Shown: piece by piece, positions 1 through 8,557 of the stretch
Layout: the number at the start of each line of letters is the position of its first letter
Numbering within the stretch: the stretch's first letter is position 1
Assembly: GCF_041154675.1 (NCBI RefSeq)
Contig: NZ_AP031322.1
Coordinates: 868,001 to 932,000 of the forward strand
Direction: 5' to 3'
DNA from: Sulfurisphaera javensis
GTDB taxonomy: Archaea > Thermoproteota > Thermoprotei_A > Sulfolobales > Sulfolobaceae
DNA: 64,000 nucleotides
Translations under genes and position numbers: made by a program
The notes under the pieces: generated by a model
Database searches by the model: none
Told to the model about the DNA's origin: nothing
The model's input: only the letters and a program-made list of their open reading frames with translations

Positions 1-2592
1 CATGTCTGGCATGTTCTTCCAAGAGTCTATAGCATTCAAAAGATCTTTCCCATAAGGTTCATTCAATGTTAGAGTTTTGTCTTTCTTTTCATCACTTATT
101 ATAATTATTCCAGAGTTTTTGAGTTCATTTTCATTTATGTCACCGGTAACATTTAGCATCGTCAATGTAGTGGTGTCTAGTTTTCTTTGTGAGTTTTTCA
201 CTGGTGGTAATAGGACTTTCAGAAGTACGTATAGTGAGGAGATTTTTGTTAATGCTTTTGTTGTTGTTATTTCTCCTAATGTTTTGACTATTGCTTCTGA
301 TGTTGTTGGGAATATGTATTTTTCTACTAGTTCTTTTACTCCCTCATAACCTTCTCTTATTCCTATCAATTTCTCATACGACGTGAATTTCTCAAGTACT
401 TTTCCAAGGCTTGCAAAATATGTGTCTAAGTCAAGTAGTGGTTTCTTGTTAGCCCCTTTCATTCTAGTCGTTAGGTAGTTCTTTAACCAACTTACAGCAT
501 GGTTTAATGCTTCATTTTTAACTTCATTAACTGGTTTTTGTCCTTTAGCCTCTTTCCTCCATACAATAACCATAGATTTATCTAATGATCTAACTGTATT
601 TCTAGCAGTTAATCTTGTTTCATCTTCGGTGGTCACGGTGTGTACTACTGATATTCTCAGTTTTGCTTTTTTCCAACCGGCATAAAGTAGTGCTATCCAT
701 GCTTCTGGTGAAGTATGATTGTAAAAGGTGACTATTACACCATCGTCCTTGACAAGATCCTTCATTTTAATGAATGCTTCACCAAGCCTTTCTCTAAAAT
801 ACTCTATTGTACCTATTCCGTTTCCGAATTCTTTTTTTCTACCTCTATCTACTCCTAAATCCTTATCAGCTAATGATTCAAATTGAGTTATTCTAGATAG
901 GTCAAATACTCTGGTGTACCAAATATAGTAATAATCACTTACCTCAGGGTAAGGAACGTCGTTGAAATATGGAGGATCTGTTATAATAGCATCAACTTTT
1001 TCTGTTAAAGAAAGTTTTGTAACATCAGATGTAATTATTTCTATTTTGCTATTCGTGTTACCTAATGCATTTATAAGATACTCTAAACCATCATAAACAT
1101 GCTCTAAGCTCCTCCTTAAACTACCAATAATATCTGCTAAGGGTGATATTTCAGCCCAATTCCATGTTACTCCAAATCGTGTAAATGCACTTGTTTCTCT
1201 TATAAACTTTTCTGTGGAATCTATTGAAGTAAAATAAGAATTATATCTTGTATAATTTAGAAACGCAATAACTAAATAAGTTATTATTGTCTCTGCGTAC
1301 TCTCTATCAGGAATACTATTTTCTATTTCTTTAATTATTTCTATAATTTTTTCATAAATGAGAAGTTGTCTAGGATTGTAAATTTTGAACCATTTAGTAA
1401 AGCCAGATCCAAATATTCCTAAACCAGGTGAGATTTTTTCAGTTGGTAAATCGTTTAATTTTTTCATTTCCTCGAATAATTTCCAAAATCTTTCTTCATC
1501 GTCTTCGGTTATTTCGAAGAAGTCTAAATTCTTTCCTTGGCCTTTAAACTTTACTAGTAAGCTTGGTCTTGCTGGTGAGTTTTTCAACTCTTCAAGGCTT
1601 ATCTCACCGTTCAAAAATCTTTCAAGGTTTTTATTCCATTCTTTTAATGCTTTTTTAACATACCATTCTTCTCCTTTTCCTTTGGGTATTGTGTTTCCAC
1701 TTTGTAAGCAGCGAGCATAATTGCTTTGAGCTTTAATATTCCGTTCTGGTACTTCATATGTTTTTCCTTCAACGATTATTTTATTTCCCTTGACCGTTGC
1801 TTTTATTGAGTTTTTACCTAACTCCTTGTTTAAGTCTCTTGGTATGATTTTTACTTTATTTCCTTCAACCTTATAATCCATGTAAACAAGTCTTTTGAAA
1901 GTGCCGGAAGTTGTTTTTTCTTTTCTCTCCTCTTCATCACTCTTTCCTTCTTCTTTATCATCTGATGAGTTTCCTTTCATTTTCATGAGCCAGAACTGGC
2001 TTAGCATTGGTGAATAGTAGTTTGTTCCAGGGCATTTGATCTCCCAAGTTCCTATGAACCCGTCATAATCATTGTAAAGTTCTTTTACGTAAGGTTCTAT
2101 TCTTTTTAGTAACTCGTCACCATACTTTTTAACATCGTTTAGTAATTTGCTTCCGTATTTTTTAGGGTATTCAAGTACCGCTTTTTCGAAGAACGTTGCT
2201 ATCGGTAACAAATCAGACGAGATTACTTTTCCAACTCCTAATCTTAATGCTTCAAGTGGTATTGAACCAAAACCAGCAAATGGGTCTAGGACTGTCTTTT
2301 CTTTGAATTCGTCAAACGGTGTAGGATTTATACTATGGGGTGATTTTACATTATCTAGTAATTTTATCTTTTGTCTAAATTTATTTATATTATAATTTTC
2401 TGGTAGTAGTGATGCTGCCACAAATGCTCTTGATGCTATTAATGGTTTTCTTGTTTTCCAATAAATTATCTCCCAATATTTTGGTCGTTTTCTATAACCT
2501 TTTTCCTCTTTAGCTCTTTTATCAATTTCTGGGACAATTTCAATAAATTCATCACTTTCAATAAGTCTCCTGCTAGAGGAAAGGTCTGGCAC
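1..2592 (-). CDS. DUF1156-type adenine-specific DNA methylase, partial (3' end outside window)
   Basis: The minus frame is open from position 2592 to the window edge (at least 864 codons) with no stop, so the C-terminus is missing. I see a SAM-binding DPFAGFGS motif at about residue 103 and a catalytic DPPY at about residue 539 (near 967-978). An N-terminal segment reads RKPLIASRAF, matching the ARRPLAASRA-like signature of DUF1156 methylases. The start is taken as GTG at 2592; another in-frame GTG lies six codons upstream. These proteins are large amino-methyltransferases (N6-adenine or N4-cytosine) often found in phage-defence loci. It lies upstream of an EVE-like gene and a helicase/DUF1998 cluster, so it may supply self-marking methylation for that system (inference). 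Confidence 0.8.
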   Translation of the reverse strand, partial: MPDLSSSRRLIESDEFIEIVPEIDKRAKEEKGYRKRPKYWEIIYWKTRKPLIASRAFVAASLLPENYNINKFRQKIKLLDNVKSPHSINPTPFDEFKEKTVLDPFAGFGSIPLEALRLGVGKVISSDLLPIATFFEKAVLEYPKKYGSKLLNDVKKYGDELLKRIEPYVKELYNDYDGFIGTWEIKCPGTNYYSPMLSQFWLMKMKGNSSDDKEEGKSDEEERKEKTTSGTFKRLVYMDYKVEGNKVKIIPRDLNKELGKNSIKATVKGNKIIVEGKTYEVPERNIKAQSNYARCLQSGNTIPKGKGEEWYVKKALKEWNKNLERFLNGEISLEELKNSPARPSLLVKFKGQGKNLDFFEITEDDEERFWKLFEEMKKLNDLPTEKISPGLGIFGSGFTKWFKIYNPRQLLIYEKIIEIIKEIENSIPDREYAETIITYLVIAFLNYTRYNSYFTSIDSTEKFIRETSAFTRFGVTWNWAEISPLADIIGSLRRSLEHVYDGLEYLINALGNTNSKIEIITSDVTKLSLTEKVDAIITDPPYFNDVPYPEVSDYYYIWYTRVFDLSRITQFESLADKDLGVDRGRKKEFGNGIGTIEYFRERLGEAFIKMKDLVKDDGVIVTFYNHTSPEAWIALLYAGWKKAKLRISVVHTVTTEDETRLTARNTVRSLDKSMVIVWRKEAKGQKPVNEVKNEALNHAVSWLKNYLTTRMKGANKKPLLDLDTYFASLGKVLEKFTSYEKLIGIREGYEGVKELVEKYIFPTTSEAIVKTLGEITTTKALTKISSLYVLLKVLLPPVKNSQRKLDTTTLTMLNVTGDINENELKNSGIIIISDEKKDKTLTLNEPYGKDLLNAIDSWKNMPDM

Positions 2593-3460
2593 AGTACATT
2601 TATTGAACACTAATATAAAAATTTTATAACGAACAAATCAATCTTACAGAGTGATAAAGTTAGGGATATTCAAGTTTAATACATATTCATAGAGTCATTA
2701 ACCATGTGTAATTATATTTCTTTAACTTAGCCGAAATTTTAATTTTCGTCATGATTTATTTTATTTTTATTAACCTCTGTATGAAGATCTTGTGTCACAA
2801 ATATTACATTAATGTAATCTATTAATGCATATGTTTAACAATTTCTTTATTATAAAGTATATGGATATATGATAAGGAGAGTGCATTGAACCATTACATT
2901 AATCTTTGTTTTAATTTTACGAAGGGTAGAAAACTAATAATTAAAAAGAAATTATCAATATTTTATTTTTGCTCCTCAATACTTATTTCTCGATATCTAA
3001 AAAATTACTTGATTATAATAATTTTTCTTGAAATCGGATAAAGAAACTACATGAACAACCATGTTTAAGCCATTATTTTTTCTGGCCTTGTAATACTTAG
3101 AATTTAGACTTCATTTCTAAATTGCCTCTAACCTAACTTAATTTATAAAAAATTTTAGCATCTCTAGTTCTTCTTTTGATGTTAAGTAGTATAATCTTAT
3201 TGATAACGTAAGAACTAAGAAAACTTGATAAAAAATTGAAAAGGTTAATTACTGAGGAGTTCTCTCTTACTAAATGTTTACGGAGTAAATTCCTCTAAAA
3301 GAGCAGGAATTTTTAGTTTTATACCTAATTTTCTTCTATGTCCCTATTCTCTTTCTAAGAAATTTTCACGGGCGGTAATAACTTAACTAGATTTTCAAAT
3401 AATAACTGATTTTTAATAATTACTGTTCTTCTTTTGCATTTGACGTTTCTACATTCTCGG
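2593..3460. other. Long AT-rich intergenic region, no gene seen
   Basis: About 870 bases between the divergent DUF1156 methylase and the EVE-like gene. No convincing reading frame, tRNA or repeat array was recognised. The promoters of both flanking genes must lie at its ends. The length is unusual for a compact archaeal genome and may reflect a lost gene, but nothing recognisable remains. Confidence 0.5.
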
Positions 3461-3470
3461 AAAATATAAT
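3461..3470 (+). promoter_or_regulatory. TATA box of the EVE-like gene
   Basis: The run AAAATATAAT is centred about 29 bases upstream of the ATG at 3495. This is the spacing expected for a leaderless Sulfolobales transcript, and it supports that ATG as the start. Confidence 0.5.
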
Positions 3471-3494
3471 TATCCCTTTTCATAAACTATTAAT

Positions 3495-3941
3495 ATGTAT
3501 ATTGTATTAAAAGGGAAGCTTGGAAATTTCCTTTATTCCCTGAAAGATATGAAGAAGAGGGAAACTCAGTTAATTAAAAAATTCCCCGAGGGAACATTTA
3601 TTTGGGGTACTAACAGACGGATCTCTTCTTTGGAAAAGGGAGTAAAAGTATTATTTTATCTTACTGGCGAGGGTATTGAAAGTGGTATTGTGTTCTATGG
3701 CGAGATATTAAGTGTGGGCGAACTTAAGGAGAAGTACTGGCCAGAAGGTGAATGGAAATATTGGATTGCTATTAAGGTAGAAAAGATGCCTAAGTCAATA
3801 ATAGAATATGATGATCCTTCAAAGTGGCATTACGTAACTTATGAGGAGTTAAAAAGTTTAGGTTTTAGGCCATTGCCTTGGCCTCAAAAGATTGAAGATG
3901 AGTTAGCAAAAAAGATAATCTCGATGCTAGAAAAGAAGTAA
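3495..3941 (+). CDS. EVE-like (PUA-fold) domain protein
   Basis: 148 residues. The order of features suits the EVE/PUA fold: an early Trp-Gly strand (FIWGTNRRISSL, about residues 36-47), a KGVKVLFYLTGEG-type strand, a FYGEILSVGEL strand and a WKYWIAIKVEKM strand, then a helical tail. EVE-family proteins read modified bases in DNA or RNA, and several guard restriction systems. It sits between a DNA methylase and a probable DISARM-like cluster, so a role in sensing modified DNA is a reasonable inference. The start is supported by a TATA box 29 bases upstream. Domain assignment rests on pattern only; other PUA-like or ASCH proteins look similar. Confidence 0.55.
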   Translation: MYIVLKGKLGNFLYSLKDMKKRETQLIKKFPEGTFIWGTNRRISSLEKGVKVLFYLTGEGIESGIVFYGEILSVGELKEKYWPEGEWKYWIAIKVEKMPKSIIEYDDPSKWHYVTYEELKSLGFRPLPWPQKIEDELAKKIISMLEKK

Positions 3942-4375
3942 AAGATGAAATTCGTGTAAGACCTCTTTGTACTAACAAAGAAATAACCCCGAACTTATGC
4001 ATTCCTAAATAATTTAGGCATTGAGCCCAATAACTCATATCTAGATTAAATATGTGCTTTAAGGAGAATGCTAAGAAAAATTTTAAGATTTCTTAAACTA
4101 GTTGTTCTTAGCATTAAAATTTCTTTCTAGCTAAGATAAATAATCTACTTAAATGGATTTCTTCTAAAAATAGAATATAGACATGCTGTTATATTTATAC
4201 TCTTTTTCCAGTACTCCTTTACTTCTTCTTGTTATAATTCTATGTGAGTAAAATTTTCTATGCATGTAAACTATGGCTAAGTGGTAATTAAATCTAGTTC
4301 AAATAAAAATAATAAAAAGTGAAATATTACTTAGCGAAAAACAAATTACTCCTTTTTACTATAATACATTTAAGA
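3942..4375. other. Intergenic region with an 11-bp inverted repeat
   Basis: No gene is visible between the EVE-like gene and the TPR gene. The notable element is an inverted repeat, AATGCTAAGAA at 4067-4077 and its complement at 4105-4115. It could be a structured RNA end, a terminator-like hairpin or an operator. Confidence 0.4.
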
Positions 4376-5773
4376 ATGAGTGATGAAGTAAGTTTTCATA
4401 AGAATGTTATATCCAGTTATAGAGCAGTGTTAAGTCGCCTTGGCATGGATGTAGATATAAAAAAATTTCTTTATAATCTTAGAGGTAGGGGATACGATTC
4501 TAAAATATTGTGTAATTTGAAAAGCTTCTCAGAATACCTTGATAAGCTTGATTCTTCAATAATTGACCATGTTAAACATATACTTACTGGAGTTAAAATT
4601 ACTGATGTAGATGATATTAACTATGTTCAAAATTTTATTAACAATATTTTTCGCTATAAGGAATTGATATCTAAATCAGAAATAATGGAAATATTAGCAG
4701 CAGAGTTAAATTACTCGAACATAAGTGTATTTCGTCGTGTAGCACACAATTTAGATGGTTTCATCAGAGAAAATGTATATATTAGCAAGTATATTAAGTC
4801 TATTAATCAAAAACTTAAACTAAAGGGAAAAGCCGAAATTAGTTTAAGATGTTTGCAGATAAAGAATATTGATGAAAATAGAAACATAGAAAATTTTTTA
4901 GCTGAACGGAAACGTGCGCTAGCTCGGCTTGATGAGCTTACTACTTTATATCTAATGTTAGCTTCTGATTATTATCCTTTAAAAGATGTATTTATGAAAA
5001 TTGATAAGATTTTAAATTCGATAAAAGAATGTGATTATGAATTATTTAATATAGGTAAATTAGATAATATTTACGATGAAGCAAAAGATAAAATGAGGGA
5101 AAGATTCGAAAACATAATAAGGAACCTCAAGCAGTTAAAGGAAAGCTATTGTGAATTAAGTAATAAATTTGATTTAAAAGTAAATTGTAATTTTATTGAA
5201 AATAACATTAATGAAATATATAATTTACAAAATGCTTATTCACAGATGAGAAAAAGCCTAGATGAACTATATATATATCTCCTTAAAGTTGAAAAAATAA
5301 AATGCCAAATTATTGAATATATAATTAACAACTTTTCTATTAAAAGTATTTCAATTTCAAGTGATGGTAAGAAAAAAGGTTCAGAATTAATCAAATATAT
5401 CGATATGTTTGGAAAGTTTATAGATAGTTTAATTTATTTGGCAAATAGTGAGATAGTTCTATCCATAAGATCTTTGCAGATAACTACTGCTGATGTATTT
5501 TATCATGCCATGAGACAAAAAAGTGAGAAAATTAAAGAAGTAGAGAGGAAATTGAATGAGAATAAGCCAGATGAGGCTATAGCTGTTCTTAACGAAATAA
5601 TGAAGGAAAGTCCTAATGATGCTTACTACTACTATTATGCTAAAGCATATATTCAAAAAGGAATGTATGAAGAGGCACTTAAAATGTGCGAAAAAGCGTC
5701 ATCAGCAATCCCTAGATATGAATATTATGAATGCTGGGCCGAAATTGTGAAAAAACAGAATACTAATGGTTAG
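4376..5773 (+). CDS. Coiled-coil protein with C-terminal TPR repeats, defence-island component of unknown function
   Basis: I do not recognise a family for the full length. From the ATG at 4376 it has about 465 residues; a GTG at 4319 would add 19. The middle is rich in Lys, Glu, Ile and Asn, with long predicted helices and coiled coil. The last 70 residues hold two TPR-like units (KPDEAIAVLNEIMKESPND and the MYEEALKMCEKA segment). No catalytic motif was seen. It is 47 bases upstream of the Cas4-like nuclease on the same strand and converges on the DUF1998-helicase genes. It may be a scaffold or sensor for the nuclease (inference from position only). Confidence 0.75.
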   Translation: MSDEVSFHKNVISSYRAVLSRLGMDVDIKKFLYNLRGRGYDSKILCNLKSFSEYLDKLDSSIIDHVKHILTGVKITDVDDINYVQNFINNIFRYKELISKSEIMEILAAELNYSNISVFRRVAHNLDGFIRENVYISKYIKSINQKLKLKGKAEISLRCLQIKNIDENRNIENFLAERKRALARLDELTTLYLMLASDYYPLKDVFMKIDKILNSIKECDYELFNIGKLDNIYDEAKDKMRERFENIIRNLKQLKESYCELSNKFDLKVNCNFIENNINEIYNLQNAYSQMRKSLDELYIYLLKVEKIKCQIIEYIINNFSIKSISISSDGKKKGSELIKYIDMFGKFIDSLIYLANSEIVLSIRSLQITTADVFYHAMRQKSEKIKEVERKLNENKPDEAIAVLNEIMKESPNDAYYYYYAKAYIQKGMYEEALKMCEKASSAIPRYEYYECWAEIVKKQNTNG

Positions 5774-5784
5774 ACTCGCGGAAT

Positions 5785-5797
5785 AATATATATAATA
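5785..5797 (+). promoter_or_regulatory. TATA box of the Cas4-like gene
   Basis: An AATATATATAAT-type run lies in the 47-base gap after the TPR gene, about 28 bases before the ATG at 5821. The nuclease gene can therefore be transcribed as its own leaderless message as well as by read-through. Confidence 0.45.
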
Positions 5798-5820
5798 TCA
5801 GTTGCTTAATAATACTTGTA

Positions 5821-6441
5821 ATGCTTAAAAAGAATAGGATAAGTGTAAAGCAATTAGCTAGTGTAAATTTAGGTTCTTGTACTCATTTTATTGGAGATGA
5901 GGACTTGTTAAATAGTTTCAAAGAAAAGCATGATAGAATTGTTCAAGATATAGAAATAGCTATGAAAAACATAGGTTTCAATTGTAACAAAGAAAAAGTC
6001 GTAGGAAGTAAATTAGATGACGGAATATTAGTAAGTGGAAGAATAGATCTATATTGTGAGAAAAATAACGATGTAATTATCTTCGAAATGAAATCATCAT
6101 TTATTGGCAACGCAAAACCAAATGATAAATTGCAATTAGGTATTTACTACGTTCTTTTATCAAAAATTGGAAAAAATGTTGTTGGAGCAATTTTAGTTTA
6201 CAATAAGGATAATAATGAGCTAGGATATGAATCGTTTAATGTGGGAAAATATAAACTAAGTCTGCCTAAAAAGTACTTTTATTATATTGTAGATCTAAAA
6301 GAGGCCAAAATAACGGCTGAAATATCAAATATTGTAAGAGCATTTAAGAATTATAGTAACATTGACTCGTATATTATTGGAAAACATTGTGACTTTTGTA
6401 AAAATTTAAACTGTCCTTTTAATTCAAAACTTTCCGCATAA
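5821..6441 (+). CDS. Stand-alone Cas4/RecB-like nuclease with probable Fe-S cluster
   Basis: 206 residues, the usual length of Cas4. The PD-(D/E)XK nuclease motifs are in order: His37 (motif I), GRID with Asp76, E-x-K at Glu89/Lys91, and Q-x3-Y at Gln105/Tyr109. Four cysteines frame the core: Cys20 near the N-terminus and Cys190, Cys193 and Cys198 at the C-terminus. This is the arrangement that binds the [4Fe-4S] cluster in Cas4 and AddB-type nucleases. Members resect or cut DNA ends. There is no CRISPR array or other cas gene in the window. It lies downstream of the TPR gene and converges on the DUF1998 gene, so it may be the effector of this locus in place of the PLD nuclease DrmC (inference). 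Confidence 0.8.
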   Translation: MLKKNRISVKQLASVNLGSCTHFIGDEDLLNSFKEKHDRIVQDIEIAMKNIGFNCNKEKVVGSKLDDGILVSGRIDLYCEKNNDVIIFEMKSSFIGNAKPNDKLQLGIYYVLLSKIGKNVVGAILVYNKDNNELGYESFNVGKYKLSLPKKYFYYIVDLKEAKITAEISNIVRAFKNYSNIDSYIIGKHCDFCKNLNCPFNSKLSA

Positions 6442-6476
6442 ACGGTTCATTTAAATATTCCAATGTTAAGTTGCAT

Positions 6477-8552
6477 TTAGTCATTACTTATATTATCTAT
6501 ATCAACGTTAATTAAGCCCAGATCTTTTAGTATATAAACCGCAGACCATTTACTAGTTTTTAGTTCTTGTGAAAGTGGATTCATATCACAATAGTTATTA
6601 CCTAATTCTCCTTCAATATAAACGCAATTATAACATCCATCAACACACTGATCTAAGTAATAGGGCCAAATATATTGTGAATAAGTGTAAAGGTCGTTCT
6701 TTCCTATGTTTAATTTCTTAGATATATCATAAACAAGTTTATTAGCATATATAAATCTAAATATTGTCCTAGAAGGTTTATAGTGAGTATTAATGTAATT
6801 TTTAACTTCATTATCAGCCTGGTTAAGAGCATTATTTCTTTGTATAAATTTTTGTCTGGCATATTCTAGCCTTTGCTTTTCAAGAGTCCAATTATAATTA
6901 CATCTGTCTAACACAGTATTTGTCTGCTTAAATAAGATATCGTTTATACTCTTTTTAAGTTCATCAATAAAATTAGTGTTATTATATATATTATTTAATA
7001 AATTATATGAGTACTTTTCCTTAGAAAATACATTTATCTCCAAATTAAAATTTTCTCCGGAGTCCTCACTTTCGATTTGAAAAGTATTTTCATAGAATAT
7101 TTTTTTCTTTTGTAATGTAACATCATTCGAAAATTCTACTACTGTAAGATAATTTAGCAGTGAAGGATTTTGTTGATCAGCTGATACTCTAATATTTATA
7201 AGTTCTCCGAAATGCTTAATGCCAGTAATTTTAGTAAGTGCTTTCATTAACAAATGGGATATTCCATGTAATCCATACATCAATGCGTAAAAGCCAATAA
7301 TTTTCTTCAAAGTTAAAACTTGATCATAATTTAAACTAAGTGATTTCGATTCATCGAATACATCAAGTATTAGATCTTCCAATTTGCTATGAGACTTGTT
7401 GAATTTGTTATACAAATTTAATGCTTGAGTAAGAGTTAGAGAGTAATATATGAGATAGTAATTGTAAAATTCAAGTGTACTCCTAAATTCAATATTACTG
7501 AAAGTGCCATAAGCACTATTTGAGTTTTTAAGAGCACTTAGATATTTATAGATACTATCATTTATGTCTTTACTAAGAAATAGCTTGAATATTGAAGCCC
7601 TATGATGATTCCATAGCCAATCTACTAACTCAACTACTTTATTCCAATTGTAATTATTTATAGTCATTTTTAATTTTCCACTTTCAAACACATAGTCCTT
7701 TGGCAGTCCAATATTAGCTGAATTGTTGCTAGATGAAACTTGAGGAAATTTAACGGAGTAAGCAACTATAAGAGGTAGCATAAAATATATGTATTTCTCT
7801 TTTTCCTTTCTACCATTCTGTATACGATAACCTTGTCCCTTTATTGATATTTGAGCGCCAAGATAATAGATTTGTAAATTTGTGTCATTTAATGAAAAAA
7901 TTTGTGTTTGAGAACTCGAATTCGCTTCCTTATCTATAATAAATGACCTTAAATGCACTTTTGCATCTCTATATTTGGTAGCGAAAATTCTTATATCTTC
8001 AGCTTCTAAGATAAACTGTCCTTTTTTATTTTTTTCATATTTTTCAATTCTTATATTTATTTTATGTTCTTTAGGCAAACTGTCTAAAATATCCTTGCTC
8101 AGAACTAAAACGAAATATAACTTGCAATTACCAGTATTAGAACACTTAGTGGCTTTATTCCCATTATTGCCTCTCCACCTACTATAACCTAAAACATAAT
8201 ATATTTTATCCTTGTCATTTAGATCGTTTTCTTTCAATGAAATTCCAGCTAAAAAGAATATTTTAATGCTATTTGACTTAGGTTTCTCTCTTCCATAATC
8301 ACTATTGTATACAAGTAAAATGGGATATTTATCGTTGTCAGTTATCAATTTTTTAAAAATCTTAATGATATTATCTAAATTTATTTTAGTCGCATATAAA
8401 CCATTTGGATCAATAGGTAATAATTTATTTATAATTATTTCTTTTATAATTTTTATCACTAATGTAGAAACTTTTTTTGAGTTGTCATTTTTAATACTCA
8501 GGGTTCCAAGGTAAGCCATATTGTACTGGTAAAATGGAAAAGAGATATCCAT
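6477..8552 (-). CDS. DUF1998-domain protein, DrmB-like
   Basis: About 691 residues from the ATG at 8552; a GTG at 8561 would overlap the helicase stop (GTGA). A GAGGAG Shine-Dalgarno-like run eight bases before the ATG favours 8552. The C-terminal region carries the DUF1998 hallmarks: an LHGISH His motif and a Cys cluster CVDGCYNC followed by another Cys (C639, C643, C646 and C658 in 694-residue numbering). This is a likely zinc site. In DISARM, DrmB is a DUF1998 protein paired with the helicase DrmA. In Druantia, DUF1998 is fused to the helicase DruE. Here the two are separate, overlapping genes, so the DrmAB reading fits better. Confidence 0.75.
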   Translation of the reverse strand: MDISFPFYQYNMAYLGTLSIKNDNSKKVSTLVIKIIKEIIINKLLPIDPNGLYATKINLDNIIKIFKKLITDNDKYPILLVYNSDYGREKPKSNSIKIFFLAGISLKENDLNDKDKIYYVLGYSRWRGNNGNKATKCSNTGNCKLYFVLVLSKDILDSLPKEHKINIRIEKYEKNKKGQFILEAEDIRIFATKYRDAKVHLRSFIIDKEANSSSQTQIFSLNDTNLQIYYLGAQISIKGQGYRIQNGRKEKEKYIYFMLPLIVAYSVKFPQVSSSNNSANIGLPKDYVFESGKLKMTINNYNWNKVVELVDWLWNHHRASIFKLFLSKDINDSIYKYLSALKNSNSAYGTFSNIEFRSTLEFYNYYLIYYSLTLTQALNLYNKFNKSHSKLEDLILDVFDESKSLSLNYDQVLTLKKIIGFYALMYGLHGISHLLMKALTKITGIKHFGELINIRVSADQQNPSLLNYLTVVEFSNDVTLQKKKIFYENTFQIESEDSGENFNLEINVFSKEKYSYNLLNNIYNNTNFIDELKKSINDILFKQTNTVLDRCNYNWTLEKQRLEYARQKFIQRNNALNQADNEVKNYINTHYKPSRTIFRFIYANKLVYDISKKLNIGKNDLYTYSQYIWPYYLDQCVDGCYNCVYIEGELGNNYCDMNPLSQELKTSKWSAVYILKDLGLINVDIDNISND

Positions 8553-8557
8553 TTCTC

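Noticed and set aside
77-2395. Plus-strand frames across 77-2395
   Set aside because: They lie antisense to the continuous DUF1156 methylase frame and have no family pattern of their own.
5821-6441. CRISPR-Cas adaptation locus around the Cas4-like gene
   Set aside because: No direct-repeat array and no cas1, cas2 or effector genes were found in the window.
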